Shown in pieces: positions 15,167 through 25,061 of a stretch of DNA of 64,000 bases. The number at the start of each line of letters is the position of its first letter. Position 1 is the stretch's first letter. The position numbers and the translations under genes are program-made. The stretch spans positions 248,001 through 312,000 of the forward strand of contig NZ_BLIN01000001.1 in the NCBI RefSeq assembly GCF_009811555.1. The letters run 5' to 3'. Source of the stretch: Streptomyces caniferus. GTDB lineage: Bacteria; Actinomycetota; Actinomycetes; Streptomycetales; Streptomycetaceae. The notes under the pieces were generated by a model. The model was not told the DNA's origin. It worked only from the letters and a program-made list of their open reading frames with translations, and ran no database searches.

Positions 15167-16324
15167 ATGCTGGAACCGCCCGCCACCTCGACCTGGCGCA
15201 TCACACTGCCGCGCAGCCCTACCGCCGTCCCCATCGCCCGCGCGATGGTCAGAACCGCCATGCAGGACCTCCGGGCCACGGCCGACCGCACCACCGCGCA
15301 GCTGCTGACCGCCGAACTGGTCACCAACGCCCTGCGGCACACCCGCGATGCGGATCCCATCGAGCTGGTGGTGGAACTGCGGACGACCGGCTGCCGGATC
15401 GAGGTGCACGACGGCGACCCCCTGCTCGTCGGGGGGCTGGGCAGCCCCCCGCCCGCGATGGATCCGGACGGACCGGGACTGGTGGGGGTGCCGATCGGGG
15501 GCGAGGCCCTTGGCGGGCCCGGTCACGGTCCTGATTCCGGTCCGGGGCCTGGTTCCGGAGCGGGGACTAGTTCCGGCCCGGGACCTGGTCCTGGTCCCGG
15601 GCCCGCGCCCTGCCGTACGGCGGAGGGGCATGGCGCGGCGGACGGGCACCAGGCGGGAGGTCGCGCGACGGACGGTCGTGACGCGCAGGACCGCGCAGGG
15701 GACGGTCCCCGGGCGCGGGAGCACACGGTGGGCGGGCTCCCCACCGACGACGGCCACCTCCCGATGCAGCGCACGGAGCGCGGCGGGCGGGCCCGGGACA
15801 CTGACGAAACGGACGGCACCGAGCCTGCCGGGCGCAACGAGGAGCGTCGGGACGGGACGGATGACGTCGGCGGGGCCCGTCACGCCGAGCGGGACGACGG
15901 CGTCGGCGTGGACGGGGGCGGGGACGTCGGGGCGGACGGGCACGGGGGCGTCGGGGCGGACGCCGCCTCGGACGTCGACGTGAAGATGCAAGTGGACGCT
16001 GAAGTGGACGGGGGCGCGGACGCCGACGCCGATCCCGGTGGCCCTCCCCGTGCCCGTGCCGACAGCGCCCCCGCCCCGCACCGTATCGACGGCGCCGGCC
16101 CGAGCCGCTGCGACCCGAGCCCTGACCATGCCGATGGCCAAGACCCTGGCCAGGGCCCCGACCACGGCCACGGCCACGGCCACGGCCACGGCCACGGCCA
16201 GGACCACTGTCGGGGACTGCTGCTGGTCCGGTCCCTCAGCCATGCCTCCGGCTGCCGCCCCACGCCGCGCGGCAAGGCCGTCTGGTTCACCCTTCCCGAG
16301 AGGCGGCGCCCCCGCCGGCGCTGA
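15167..16324 (+). CDS. HATPase (anti-sigma-factor type) ATP-binding protein with a long low-complexity insertion
   Basis: A 385-residue protein. Residues 1-91 are the first half of a histidine-kinase-like ATPase of the RsbW/SpoIIAB type. The N box is LLTAELVTNALRHTRD and the strand-turn IEVHDGDP is the G1 region. Residues 349-377, GLLLVRSLSHASGCRPTPRG then KAVWFTLP, are the G2 region and last strand of the same domain. In ordinary streptomycete members these parts are separated by about 20 residues. Here about 250 residues of Gly/Pro/Asp/Arg-rich sequence intervene, including a GPGPGPG tract and five GH dipeptides. The frame is open throughout, so it is not a simple disruption. It may still fold by looping out the insertion, or may be a protein in decay. 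Confidence 0.78.
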   Translation: MLEPPATSTWRITLPRSPTAVPIARAMVRTAMQDLRATADRTTAQLLTAELVTNALRHTRDADPIELVVELRTTGCRIEVHDGDPLLVGGLGSPPPAMDPDGPGLVGVPIGGEALGGPGHGPDSGPGPGSGAGTSSGPGPGPGPGPAPCRTAEGHGAADGHQAGGRATDGRDAQDRAGDGPRAREHTVGGLPTDDGHLPMQRTERGGRARDTDETDGTEPAGRNEERRDGTDDVGGARHAERDDGVGVDGGGDVGADGHGGVGADAASDVDVKMQVDAEVDGGADADADPGGPPRARADSAPAPHRIDGAGPSRCDPSPDHADGQDPGQGPDHGHGHGHGHGHGQDHCRGLLLVRSLSHASGCRPTPRGKAVWFTLPERRRPRRR

Positions 16325-16376
16325 TGCCGACAGCAGTGACGGTGGCCGGGCGGAGGCAGGGCGCCGTCACCCGGGA

Positions 16377-17381
16377 CTACCGGGCGAGCGTCGCGACCAG
16401 CACCGCCTTGATCGTGTGCATCCGGTTCTCCGCCTCGTCGAAGACGACGGAGTGCGCGGACTCGAAGACCTCGTCGGTGACCTCCAGCGAGGACAGCCCG
16501 TGCCGGGCGTGGATCTCCCGGCCGACCGCGGTGCCGAGGTCGTGGTACGCGGGCAGACAGTGCAGGAACTTCACGTCCGGCTTGCCGGTCGCGCGCAGCA
16601 CGTCCATGGTCACCGCGTACGGGGCGAGCAGCGCGATCCGCTCGTCCCACACCTCCTTGGGCTCGCCCATGGAGACCCAGACGTCGGTGGTCACGAAGTC
16701 CGCGCCGCGCACGCCCTCGGCGACGTCCTCGGTGAGGGTGATGCGGGCGCCACTCGTCTCGGCGAGCGACTTCGCCCGGGCGACCACCGTCTCCTCGGGC
16801 CAGAGCTGCCGGGGCGCGACGATCCGTACGTCCATGCCGAGCAGGGCGCCGGTGACGAGGTAGGAGTTGCCCATGTTGTTGCGGGCGTCGCCGAGGTAGG
16901 CGAAGGCGGTCTCGGCCAGTGGGCGGCCCCCGCCGTGTTCGACCATGGTCAGCACGTCCGCGAGCATCTGGGTCGGGTGCCAGTCGTCGGTCAGTCCGTT
17001 GAAGACGGGCACTCCGGCGTGGGCCGCCAGCTCCTCCACGTCCGACTGCCGGCTCCCGCGGAACTCGATACCGTCGAACATCCGGCCCAGCACCCGGGCG
17101 GTGTCCTTCACCGACTCCTTGTGCCCGATCTGCGAGCCGGCCGGGTCCAGGTACGTGGTCGAGGCACCCTGGTCCGCGGCCGCGACCTCGAAGGAGCAGC
17201 GGGTCCGGGTCGAGGTCTTCTCGAAGATCAGGGCGATGTTCCTGCCCTGGAGACGAGGCACCTCGGTGCCGGCGCGCTTGGCCGCTTTCAGCTCGGCCGC
17301 CAGGTCGATCAGTCGGCGGAACTCCTCGGCGCTGAAGTCCAGCTCCTTGAGGAAGTGGCGGCCCGTGAGATCTATCGCCAT
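16377..17381 (-). CDS. argF: Ornithine carbamoyltransferase
   Basis: A 334-residue enzyme of usual length. The carbamoyl-phosphate motif is [13 protein letters not shown] near residues 55-67. HPTQMLAD is the second conserved site, DVWVSMGE the ornithine-binding loop region, and [10 protein letters not shown] the catalytic Cys motif. It converts carbamoyl phosphate and ornithine to citrulline, or runs in reverse in arginine fermentation. AGGAG precedes the ATG at 17381. It is downstream of an arginine deiminase gene on the same strand, 206 bases away. This suggests the catabolic role with ATP recovery, although no carbamate kinase is in the window. The spacer between them is unusually rich in inverted repeats. 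Confidence 0.95.
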   Translation of the reverse strand: MAIDLTGRHFLKELDFSAEEFRRLIDLAAELKAAKRAGTEVPRLQGRNIALIFEKTSTRTRCSFEVAAADQGASTTYLDPAGSQIGHKESVKDTARVLGRMFDGIEFRGSRQSDVEELAAHAGVPVFNGLTDDWHPTQMLADVLTMVEHGGGRPLAETAFAYLGDARNNMGNSYLVTGALLGMDVRIVAPRQLWPEETVVARAKSLAETSGARITLTEDVAEGVRGADFVTTDVWVSMGEPKEVWDERIALLAPYAVTMDVLRATGKPDVKFLHCLPAYHDLGTAVGREIHARHGLSSLEVTDEVFESAHSVVFDEAENRMHTIKAVLVATLAR

Positions 17382-17425
17382 GGGTGGGCTCCTGGTTCGC
17401 GGCAGTCGGGACGGACTCAGACCCC

Positions 17426-17560
17426 GGAAGTGTATACACACTTCCGTATCCCTATACGGAGCCACCGCCCCATACGGCCGGCGCCTCCCGTGTACGGGAG
17501 CCGGGCCCCGCTCCCGTACACGGAACCGGTTCCCGCTCCCGGGAAGGGATACCGAGTCGC
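17426..17560. repeat. Array of inverted repeats between the deiminase and carbamoyltransferase genes
   Basis: Within about 130 bases there are four independent dyads. GGAAGTG/CACTTCC is at 17426-17432 and 17439-17445. TCCGTAT/ATACGGA is at 17443-17449 and 17454-17460. The perfect 13-bp arms CCGTGTACGGGAG/CTCCCGTACACGG are at 17488-17500 and 17511-17523. GGAACCGGTTCC at 17522-17533 is a perfect palindrome. CGCTCCCGGGA then repeats twice nearby. The largest hairpin could act as a terminator or attenuator between the two genes. The smaller dyads with CGTAT/ATACG words could be regulator sites, for example for an arginine repressor. No function is proven. Confidence 0.6.
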
Positions 17561-17587
17561 GCTCCCGGGACGGATCCGGGGTCACGC

Positions 17588-18823
17588 TCAGGCTGCCCCC
17601 GACACCGCGTCCCTCGCCACCGGGCAGCTCATACAGCGCGGCCCACCGCGTCCGCGCCCCAGCTCGCTCCCCGGAATGGTGATCACCTCGATGCCGCGCT
17701 TGCGGAGAAAGGTGTTCGTGGTGACATTGCGCTCGTACGCCACCACCACGCCCGGCTCCACCGCCAGCACATTGCAGCCGTCGTCCCACTGCTCACGCTC
17801 GGCCGAGTGCACATCCTGGGTCGCGGTCAGCACCCGGATGTCGGACAGGCCCAGCGCGGCCGCTATGGCGCGGTGCATATGCTCCGGCGGATGATCGGTG
17901 ACCTTGAGATCCTGATCGCCCGAGCCCGGCTCGATGGTGTACGAGCGGAGCATCCCCAGCCCCTCGTACTGGGTGAAGGTATCCCCGTCGATCATGGTCA
18001 TGACGGTGTCGAGATGCATGAAGGCCCGGCGCTTGGGCATGTCGAGCGCCACGATCGTGCGCGCCGAACCCGCCGCGAACAAGCCCCGCGCCAGCAGCTC
18101 CACGGCCTGCGGAGTGGTCCGTTCACTCATCCCGATCAGCACCGCGCCGCTGCCCATCACCAGGACGTCGCCGCCCTCGATGGTCGAGGGGAAGTCCGCC
18201 TGCCCCTCCGACCAGACGTGGAAGTCCTGGTCGCGGAAGAGCGGGTGGTGGCGGTAGATCGCCTCGTAGTGCATGGTCTCGCGCTGCCGGGCCGGCCAGC
18301 GCATCGAGTTGATCGAGACCCCGTCGTAGATCCAGGCGGAGGTATCGCGGGTGAAGAGGTGGTTGGGCAGCGGGCCCAGCAGGAAGTCGTCGAGATCCAT
18401 CACATGGAAGCGGACCGAGGTCGGCTCGGCATGGCGTTCCAGGAACTCCCGCTTGGTCATGCCGCCGACCAGCGCTTCCACCAGATCCGGCACCGGCAGC
18501 TCGTCGAAGGCCGCCCGCAGGTGGTCGGTGGCCAGCGGCCCGTATTCCTTCTCGTCGAAGACCCGGTCGAGGACCAGCTTCCGCGCCTCGGGGATCTGCA
18601 GGCTCTCGGCGAGCAGGTCCCCGAAGAGGTGCACCTCCACACCCCGGTCGCGGAGCACATCCGCGAACCCGTCGTGCTCGGCCCGCGCCCGGCGCACCCA
18701 CAACACGTCATCGAAGAGCAAAGCGTCCTTGTTCGAGGGCGTGAGCCGCTTCAGCTCCAGATCGGGGCGGTGCAGGATGACCCGGCGCAGCCGCCCGGCC
18801 TCGGAGTCGACTTGGAATCCCAT
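17588..18823 (-). CDS. arcA: Arginine deiminase
   Basis: A 411-residue enzyme of normal length. Guanidino-modifying-enzyme signatures are visible: [13 protein letters not shown] (region of a catalytic Asp), [32 protein letters not shown] (catalytic His) and the C-terminal CMSCPVARD containing the nucleophilic Cys. It hydrolyses arginine to citrulline and ammonia in the cytoplasm. The start ATG at 18823 gives the conserved [20 protein letters not shown]. Frames extended upstream carry no conserved sequence. It precedes the carbamoyltransferase on the same strand, forming an arcA-arcB pair. Confidence 0.95.
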   Translation of the reverse strand: MGFQVDSEAGRLRRVILHRPDLELKRLTPSNKDALLFDDVLWVRRARAEHDGFADVLRDRGVEVHLFGDLLAESLQIPEARKLVLDRVFDEKEYGPLATDHLRAAFDELPVPDLVEALVGGMTKREFLERHAEPTSVRFHVMDLDDFLLGPLPNHLFTRDTSAWIYDGVSINSMRWPARQRETMHYEAIYRHHPLFRDQDFHVWSEGQADFPSTIEGGDVLVMGSGAVLIGMSERTTPQAVELLARGLFAAGSARTIVALDMPKRRAFMHLDTVMTMIDGDTFTQYEGLGMLRSYTIEPGSGDQDLKVTDHPPEHMHRAIAAALGLSDIRVLTATQDVHSAEREQWDDGCNVLAVEPGVVVAYERNVTTNTFLRKRGIEVITIPGSELGRGRGGPRCMSCPVARDAVSGAA

Positions 18824-18989
18824 CCACCCATCTTGGCCGCTCCGACGGCTCCGCGGAGGGAGTCGGAGGATGTCGGGTCGCCCGGGGCGGACGGCGTGAC
18901 GGGCCGGGGGTACTTCTCCCCCACGACCCGTACGCCACTTCGCCCCCTCTGCAACCGCGCTCCACCGGCTGCAAACGCGGGTCCACCGT

Positions 18990-21900
18990 CTACAACCGCG
19001 GGTCGACCGGCTCCGACTCCAGCGCGAGCACCGCGAAGACCGCCTCGTGCACCCGCCACAGCGGTTCGCCGTCCGCCAGCCGGTCGAGCGCCTCCAGACC
19101 CAGTGCGTACTCGCGCAGGGCCAGCGAGCGCTTGTGGCCCAGATGACGGCTCCGCAGGCGCTGGAGGTTCTCCGGGCGGGTGTACTCCGGTCCGTAGACG
19201 ATCCGCAGGTACTCGCGGCCACGGCACTTGACGCCCGGCTGGACGAGCCGTCCGTCGTCCTGCCGTATCAGCGCCCGAACCGGCTTGACCACCATGCCCT
19301 CGCCACCGTCGGCGGTCAGCTCCAGCCACCAGGCGGTGCCGGCCGCGACCGACGACTCGTCCTCGGTGTCGACGATGATCCGCCGGGTGGTGGCGAGCAG
19401 ACCGGGCCGGTCCGGGCCGCCGCCGGCCGCCGTGCCGTCCCGGGCCGTCACCGCGCCCTCCGCCGCGATGAGCCGGTCGATCAGGGCCAGCTGCTCGGTG
19501 TGCGCCAGCCCGGCAAGGCTGCGGCCCTGCACCGCGAGAATCTGGAACGGCGCGAGCCGCACACCGTCCAGTTCACCGAGCCCGGCGAACCGGTCGGAGG
19601 CCGCGGGGGCGGGCCGGACGACCGCAGCGTGCGGCGCGTCTTCGGTACGCGGGACCCCCTCGGCGAGCGGTGCGTCGTCGCTGTGCGGGTTCCCTTCGGC
19701 GGGTGCTGCCTCGTCGCCGCGAAGGTCCCCCTCGGCGAGCGCCGCCTCACCGCCGCGCGAGGTCGCCACGGCGGGTGCTTCATCCGACGCATCGGCGGCG
19801 TCCGTTCGGTCCGTCTGGTCCACCGGGTCCGTCGGGGCGGCCCGGTCCGTCGGGTCCACCGAGCCCGTCGGATCGTCCGGGCCCGCCGGGCCCTCCGGCT
19901 CCGCCCCGACACGCCAGCAGTAGCGCCGGTACGCCTCCGTGAAGGCCGCGGCGTCCGCGGCCCGGTCCCGCTGCCGGGCGAGCAGTGGAGACACCTCCAC
20001 CCCTCGGGCGGCCGCCGCCTCCAGCGCACCGAGCACACCCGGGAACGCGGCCCCGGACGCCGCTCCCACGGCCGCGTACTGGTTGCGCAGCAGCCCCGTC
20101 GCCTTCAGCGACCACGGCATCAACTCGGCATCCAGCAGCAGCCAGTCGGTCTCCAGCTCGGCCCACAGACCGGCCTCCTCGGCGCAGTCCCGCACCCGCC
20201 GCAGGATGCGCTCGGTCATCTCCGGGTCGTGGAAGAACGGCCGGCCGGTACGGGTGTACAGAGCGCCCGACGCCCCCTTCGGCACCCCGAAGCCCTCCTC
20301 GGCCCCCGTCTCGTCGCGGCACACCAGGACCACCGCCCGCGACCCCATGTGCTTCTCCTCGCACACCACGTCCCGCACGCCGTCCGCGCGGTACCCGGCG
20401 AACGCCTCCGCGGGGTGCTCCAGGTAGCCGTCCTCCGTCGAGGTCGCGCAGGGCGCCATCGTCGGCGGAAGGTACGGCAGCAGCCGCGGGTCGATCGCGA
20501 AGCGGCTCATCACCTCCAGCGCGGCCGCGGCGTTCTCCTCCTTGACCGCGAGCCGGCCCATGTACCGGGTCTCCACGATCCGCCGCCCCGCCACATCGTT
20601 CAGATCGAGCGGACGGCCGTCCGCCCCGCCGGGCGCCTCGGCGGCAAGCGGTTTGACGGGCTCGTACCAGACCCGCTCCGCCGGTACGTCCACCAGCTCG
20701 CGCTCCGGCCAGCGCAGCGCGGTCATCGCCCCGCCGAAGACACAACCGGTGTCCAGACAGAGGGTGTTGTTGAGCCAGTTGGCACGCGGGGTGGGCGTGT
20801 GGCCGTAGACGACGGCGGCGCGGCCGCGGTAGTCCTCGGCCCACGGGTAGCGCACCGGCAGGCCGAACTCGTCGGTCTCGCCTGTCGTGTCGCCGTACAG
20901 CGCGAAGGACCGCACCCGCCCGGACGTCCGGCCGTGGTACTTCTCCGGCAGCCCGGCATGGCAGACCACGAGTCCGCCACCGTCCAGGACGTAGTGGCTG
21001 ACCAGCCCGTGGATGAACTCCCCGGCCTCGGCGCGGAAGGCGGCGTCCTCCCTCTCCAGTTGCGCGATGGTCTCGGCGAGCCCATGGGTGTGCTGGACCT
21101 TGCGGCCCTTGAGGTGGCGGCCGAGCTTGTTCTCGTGGTTGCCCGATACGCACAGCGCATGCCCGACTCCCACCATGCCCATCACCAGGCGCAGCACCCC
21201 GGGGCTGTCCGGCCCACGGTCGACGAGGTCACCGACGAAGACCGCCGTACGGCCCTCGGGGTGTGCCGCGTCCACGGCCCGGCCGAGCCCGTCGCGCACC
21301 AGCGCATAGCCCAGCCTGCCGAGCAGGGTCTCCAGCTCGGAACGGCAGCCGTGGATGTCGCCGATGATGTCGAACGGGCCGGTGAGATGCCGCAGATCGT
21401 TGAACCGCCGCTCCGTGACGACCTCGGCCGCCTCCGCTTCCTCCGGTCCCCGCAGGAGGTGCACCTTGCGGAAACCCTCACGCTCCAAGTGCCGCAGGGA
21501 ACGACGCAGTTCACGCTGGTGGCGCTGAATGACCCGGCGGGGCAGGCCGGCCCGGTCGGTTCGCCCCGCGTTGCGTGCGGCGCAGACCTGCTCGGGTACG
21601 TCCAGGACGATCGCCACCGGGAGTACGTCGTGCTCCCGGGCCAGCCGCACCAGCTGGGCTCGCGCCTCGGACTGCACATTGGTCGCGTCCACGACCGTCA
21701 GCCGCCCGGCGGCCAGCCGCTTGGCCGCGATGAAGTGCAGTACCTCGAACGCATCGCCGCTGGCGCTCTGGTCGTTCTCGTCGTCGCTGACCAGCCCCCG
21801 GCAGAAGTCGGAGGAGAGCACCTCGGTCGGCCGGAAGTTCCGGGCGGCAAAGGTGGATTTGCCGGAGCCGGTGGCGCCGATCAGCACCACGAGCGAGAGG

Positions 21901-22079
21901 TCGGGCACGGCGAGCGTCCGCCGCACCGGCTCGGGCCGGGGCCGCGACTCGGATCGAAGCTGTGGCTCGGGGCGAAGCTGCGGCTCGGGTTCGTGCTCCT
22001 GCTGCGCCCTGTCCTCCTGCCGGTCGTCGTGCGCGCGCTGGTTCTCGTCCCCGTACTCCGTACGGCCGTCGTCCGTCAT
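18990..22079 (-). CDS. pnkp: Bacterial polynucleotide kinase-phosphatase-ligase (Pnkp) of the Pnkp/Hen1 RNA-repair system
   Basis: A 1029-residue three-domain RNA-repair enzyme. An acidic/Pro-rich N-terminal tail (about 1-55) precedes the kinase with P-loop GATGSGKST at 68-76. The metallophosphatase follows, with GDIHG at 240-244, GDLVDRG near 283 and GNHE near 313. The ligase/adenylyltransferase has motif I EEKHMGSR with the nucleotide-accepting Lys at 576. It heals 5'-OH and 2',3'-cyclic phosphate ends and adenylylates for sealing, with Hen1. Usual length is about 850-870. The excess is the N-terminal tail plus a low-complexity segment at about 727-830, between CWRVG and [13 protein letters not shown], inside the ligase region. 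The start overlaps the Hen1 stop by ATGA, so the two are translationally coupled. Confidence 0.93.
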   Translation of the reverse strand: MTDDGRTEYGDENQRAHDDRQEDRAQQEHEPEPQLRPEPQLRSESRPRPEPVRRTLAVPDLSLVVLIGATGSGKSTFAARNFRPTEVLSSDFCRGLVSDDENDQSASGDAFEVLHFIAAKRLAAGRLTVVDATNVQSEARAQLVRLAREHDVLPVAIVLDVPEQVCAARNAGRTDRAGLPRRVIQRHQRELRRSLRHLEREGFRKVHLLRGPEEAEAAEVVTERRFNDLRHLTGPFDIIGDIHGCRSELETLLGRLGYALVRDGLGRAVDAAHPEGRTAVFVGDLVDRGPDSPGVLRLVMGMVGVGHALCVSGNHENKLGRHLKGRKVQHTHGLAETIAQLEREDAAFRAEAGEFIHGLVSHYVLDGGGLVVCHAGLPEKYHGRTSGRVRSFALYGDTTGETDEFGLPVRYPWAEDYRGRAAVVYGHTPTPRANWLNNTLCLDTGCVFGGAMTALRWPERELVDVPAERVWYEPVKPLAAEAPGGADGRPLDLNDVAGRRIVETRYMGRLAVKEENAAAALEVMSRFAIDPRLLPYLPPTMAPCATSTEDGYLEHPAEAFAGYRADGVRDVVCEEKHMGSRAVVLVCRDETGAEEGFGVPKGASGALYTRTGRPFFHDPEMTERILRRVRDCAEEAGLWAELETDWLLLDAELMPWSLKATGLLRNQYAAVGAASGAAFPGVLGALEAAAARGVEVSPLLARQRDRAADAAAFTEAYRRYCWRVGAEPEGPAGPDDPTGSVDPTDRAAPTDPVDQTDRTDAADASDEAPAVATSRGGEAALAEGDLRGDEAAPAEGNPHSDDAPLAEGVPRTEDAPHAAVVRPAPAASDRFAGLGELDGVRLAPFQILAVQGRSLAGLAHTEQLALIDRLIAAEGAVTARDGTAAGGGPDRPGLLATTRRIIVDTEDESSVAAGTAWWLELTADGGEGMVVKPVRALIRQDDGRLVQPGVKCRGREYLRIVYGPEYTRPENLQRLRSRHLGHKRSLALREYALGLEALDRLADGEPLWRVHEAVFAVLALESEPVDPRL

Positions 22080-23689
22080 ACCGCGACCTCCTTCCCACTC
22101 GTCGAAGCGCCGCCGCCTTCCCCGGCGCCTCTGCCCTCACCGCTGCCCTCTTCACGGCTGCCGCAGCTTTCACGGCTGCCGCCGCCGATGCTGCCCTCAC
22201 GACGATTGCTGTCCTCACGACGACTGCCTCCCCCACGATGACTGCTGCCTTCATCAGTCATCCGGAAGTGCGCCAGCTGGGTGGGCGGGCCGACCTCGGG
22301 GTCGTCCGGGCCCACCGGGGCGAAGCTCACCTCGTAGCCGTGCCGCGCGGCGACCTCCCGCGCCCACCGCCGGAATTCCTCCCGCGTCCACTCGAAGCGG
22401 TGGTCCGCATGCCGTACCCGCCCGGCCGGCAGCGACTCCCAGCGCACGTTGTACTCCACGTTCGGCGTCGTCACCACGACGTTCCGTGGCCTGGCCGACC
22501 CGAACACCGCATACTCCAGCGCCGGGAGCCTCGGCAGATCGACGTGCTCGACGACCTCGCTGAGCACCGCCGCGTCATAACCCTTCAGCCTGCTGTCGGT
22601 GTACGCCAGCGACCCCTGCAGCAGGCGTACGCGCTCCGACTGCCGCTCGGGCACACGGTCCAGCCGCAGCCGGCGCCGCGCCTCGTGCAGCGCCCGCATC
22701 GACACGTCCACGCCGACGATCTCGGTGAACTGCCCTTCCTTGAGCAGCGCACCGACCAGCTGCCCCGGCCCGCATCCCAGGTCGAGCACACGCGCCGCCT
22801 TGGCCGAGCGCAGCACGGTGAGGATCGCCTCCCGCCGCTGGACGGCGAGCGGCACCGGCTTCTCCTCGGTGTCCGCCTCCTCGTCCACCGCATTGTCGAG
22901 CTCCTCGGCGGCCACGTCGTCCGACTCGGCCAGCCGTTCCAACTCCAGCCGCTCCATGGCCCGGCGCGTGAGCGACGAGCGCCGCGCAAGGTAGCGCCCG
23001 ACGATCACCCGCTGCTCCGGGTGGTCCTCCAGCCAGCCCTCGCCGGCCCGCAGCAACTTGTCGACCTCGTCCGGGGCGACCCAGTAGTGCTTGGCGTCGT
23101 CCAGTACGGGCAGCAGTACATACAGATGTCGCAGCGCCTCGGCGAGCCGGCACTCCCCTTCCAGCACGAGCCGTACGTAACACGAGTCGCCCCATTCCGG
23201 GAACGTCTCGTCCAGCGGCAGCGGCTCGGCCCGCACCGCCCAGCCCAGCGGCTCGAACAACTTGCGCACCAGCGCCGCGCCGCCCCGGGCGGGTAGCACC
23301 GGCACCTCGATACGCAGCGGCATCGCCTGTGTCACCAGTTCAGGCCGCGCCGTGCACTGCCCCTTCATCGCGCTGGCGAAGACGCTGCTCAGCGCCACCG
23401 CCAGCAGCGACGATGCCGCGTACGGCCGGTCGTTCACGTACTGCGCCAGCGCCGAATCCGGAGCGCCGCCACGGCCCTTCCCACGGCTCCGGCGCACCAG
23501 GGCGATGGGGTCGACCTCCAACAGCAGCGCGGCGGTGCAGCGCTGAGCGTCCGCCTCGGGGTAGAGGACGTGCGCGGTGCCGTGCGACGTCGAGAACTGC
23601 TGCACCTTGTCAGGGTGCTTGTGCAACAGAAAACCGAGGTCGGTCGCGGGACGGTCGGCGCTGCCGGTGGTGGTGATCGTCAGGAACAC
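22076..23689 (-). CDS. hen1: Hen1, RNA 3'-terminal 2'-O-methyltransferase of the Pnkp/Hen1 system
   Basis: A 537-residue protein. The N-terminal half (about 1-280) is the Hen1-specific domain that supports Pnkp ligation. The C-terminal methyltransferase has the SAM motif VLDLGCGPG at 301-309 and the metal-binding set E378, E381 and H382 (SEVVEH) with H430 (ADHRF). It methylates the 2'-OH at the repaired end so that the same nuclease cannot cut again. The start is GTG at 23689. The last 55 residues, after AHFRMTDE, are a Ser/Gly/Arg/Glu low-complexity tail with RRED/RREG repeats, not part of the known fold. It is co-transcribed with pnkp. Confidence 0.93.
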   Translation of the reverse strand: MFLTITTTGSADRPATDLGFLLHKHPDKVQQFSTSHGTAHVLYPEADAQRCTAALLLEVDPIALVRRSRGKGRGGAPDSALAQYVNDRPYAASSLLAVALSSVFASAMKGQCTARPELVTQAMPLRIEVPVLPARGGAALVRKLFEPLGWAVRAEPLPLDETFPEWGDSCYVRLVLEGECRLAEALRHLYVLLPVLDDAKHYWVAPDEVDKLLRAGEGWLEDHPEQRVIVGRYLARRSSLTRRAMERLELERLAESDDVAAEELDNAVDEEADTEEKPVPLAVQRREAILTVLRSAKAARVLDLGCGPGQLVGALLKEGQFTEIVGVDVSMRALHEARRRLRLDRVPERQSERVRLLQGSLAYTDSRLKGYDAAVLSEVVEHVDLPRLPALEYAVFGSARPRNVVVTTPNVEYNVRWESLPAGRVRHADHRFEWTREEFRRWAREVAARHGYEVSFAPVGPDDPEVGPPTQLAHFRMTDEGSSHRGGGSRREDSNRREGSIGGGSRESCGSREEGSGEGRGAGEGGGASTSGKEVAV

Positions 23690-23793
23690 CCGTCCGAGTA
23701 TTGCCGTAGCACGCCTCGATCCACACCGGTTTTCCGGCAGCACCGCCTGTCGTCGGCTCAGATGTCAACTCACCTCATCACAGCTCAGCCCGG

Positions 23794-23855
23794 CCCCCTC
23801 CCTCCCTCCCTCCCTCCCTCCCCCTCCCGCCTCCCCCTCCCGCCTCCCCCTCCTC
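23794..23855. repeat. C/T-rich tract with tetranucleotide CCCT repeats
   Basis: The top strand is almost purely pyrimidine from about 23794 to 23855, beginning with several CCCT units and continuing with CTCCC/CCGCCTCCC variants. C/T-rich sequence continues to about 23930. It lies between the start of Hen1 and the end of the LLM oxidoreductase gene, so it is non-coding. Such a tract can slip in replication or form unusual structures. Confidence 0.65.
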
Positions 23856-23920
23856 TCAGCTCAGTCCGCCTCTTCTCCCCTCAGCCCGGTTCACCCCCGC
23901 TCTTCTCTGCCCCTCTCTCC

Positions 23921-24844
23921 TCACCTCAACTGCGACTGCACCTGCGCCGAGATCAGCTCGAGGTGGTCGAGATCGTCCAGGTCCAGCATCTGCAGGTAGA
24001 CGCGGGACGCTCCGATGGCGGCGTAGCGCCCGATCTTGTCGACGACCTCGGCGGGCGAGCCCGCAAGGCCGTTGGCCTTCAGCTCGTCCACGTTCCGCCC
24101 TATGGCCGCGGCCCGGCGCGCCACCTCGGCATCGTCCCTGCCGACGCAGGCCACGAGGGCGTTGGAGTACACCAGCTCATCGCCCTTGCGCCCGGCGGCT
24201 TCAGCGGCCGCCCGCACCCGTCCGAACTGGCGCTCGCTGTCTTCGAGCGAGGCAAAGGGAATGTTGAACTCGTCGGCGTACTGGGCCGCCAGCCGCGGTG
24301 TACGCGTCGCACCGTGGCCGCCGACCAGCACCGGCACCTTGCCCTGAGCGGGCTTGGGCAGCGCGGGCGAATTCTCCAGCCGGTAATGGTTTCCGTCGTA
24401 ATTGAACTCCTTTCCTGCTTCGGTGGCCCACAGGCCGGTGACGATCGCCAGCTGTTCCTCCAGCCGTGCGAACTTCTCCTTGGGGAACGGAATGCCGTAA
24501 GCCTTGTGCTCCTCCTCGAACCAGCCGGCACCGAGGCCGAGCTCGACCCGGCCGCCGGACATCTGGTCGACCTGAGCCACCTGGATGGCCAGCACGCCCG
24601 GCAGCCGGAAGGTGCCCGCCGTCATGAGCGTCCCGAGGCGGATGCGCTTGGTCTCGCGCGCCAGGCCCGCCAGTGTGATCCAGGCGTCCGTCGGTCCCGG
24701 CAGCCCGTCGACAGTGCCCATCCGCAGGTAGTGGTCCGAACGGAAGAACGCGTCGAAGCCGAGGTCCTCAGTAGCTTTGGCGACCTTCAGAAGGGTGTCG
24801 TAGGAAGCCCCTTGCTGGGGCTCGGTGAAGATGCGTAGCTCCAT
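23921..24844 (-). CDS. LLM-class (luciferase-like, probably F420-dependent) oxidoreductase
   Basis: A 307-residue bacterial-luciferase-like protein. The N-terminus MELRIFTEPQQGASYDTLLK leads into GFDAFFRSDHYLRMG. The core has TKRIRLGTLMTAGTFRLPGV and GRVELGLGAGWFEEEHKAYG, the typical SGGR-LGxGAGW segment, and VLVGGHGATRTPRLAAQYAD. Actinobacterial members mostly use cofactor F420 and reduce or oxidise small molecules; the substrate is not evident. The ATG at 24844 gives the conserved N-terminus. It is probably a single-gene unit. Confidence 0.88.
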   Translation of the reverse strand: MELRIFTEPQQGASYDTLLKVAKATEDLGFDAFFRSDHYLRMGTVDGLPGPTDAWITLAGLARETKRIRLGTLMTAGTFRLPGVLAIQVAQVDQMSGGRVELGLGAGWFEEEHKAYGIPFPKEKFARLEEQLAIVTGLWATEAGKEFNYDGNHYRLENSPALPKPAQGKVPVLVGGHGATRTPRLAAQYADEFNIPFASLEDSERQFGRVRAAAEAAGRKGDELVYSNALVACVGRDDAEVARRAAAIGRNVDELKANGLAGSPAEVVDKIGRYAAIGASRVYLQMLDLDDLDHLELISAQVQSQLR

Positions 24845-25061
24845 ACCTCCATCCTGCGCTCCGAGCGGCGAACCAACCGTCGGAGGCGAATCGATGCATC
24901 GGTCCGGGTGAGCCGGAGCAGATCAGGCCAGGTCAGGGCACGACCGGGCAGGTCATGCCCGCGGACAGGTCATTGGCCGCCTGCATGGGCCACGACGGCA
25001 AGGGGTGGTGGCGACGGGCGGTGGCAAGGGGTGGCGGCGAGGGCGATGAGACGCGCGACCG

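Noticed and set aside
19047..22241. A very long plus-strand frame opposite Pnkp
   Set aside because: Shadow of the minus-strand gene; Pnkp motifs and the ATGA coupling with Hen1 decide the strand.
23794..23855. Replication origin or transposon end at the polypyrimidine tract
   Set aside because: No DnaA boxes, inverted terminal repeats or transposase were seen nearby.
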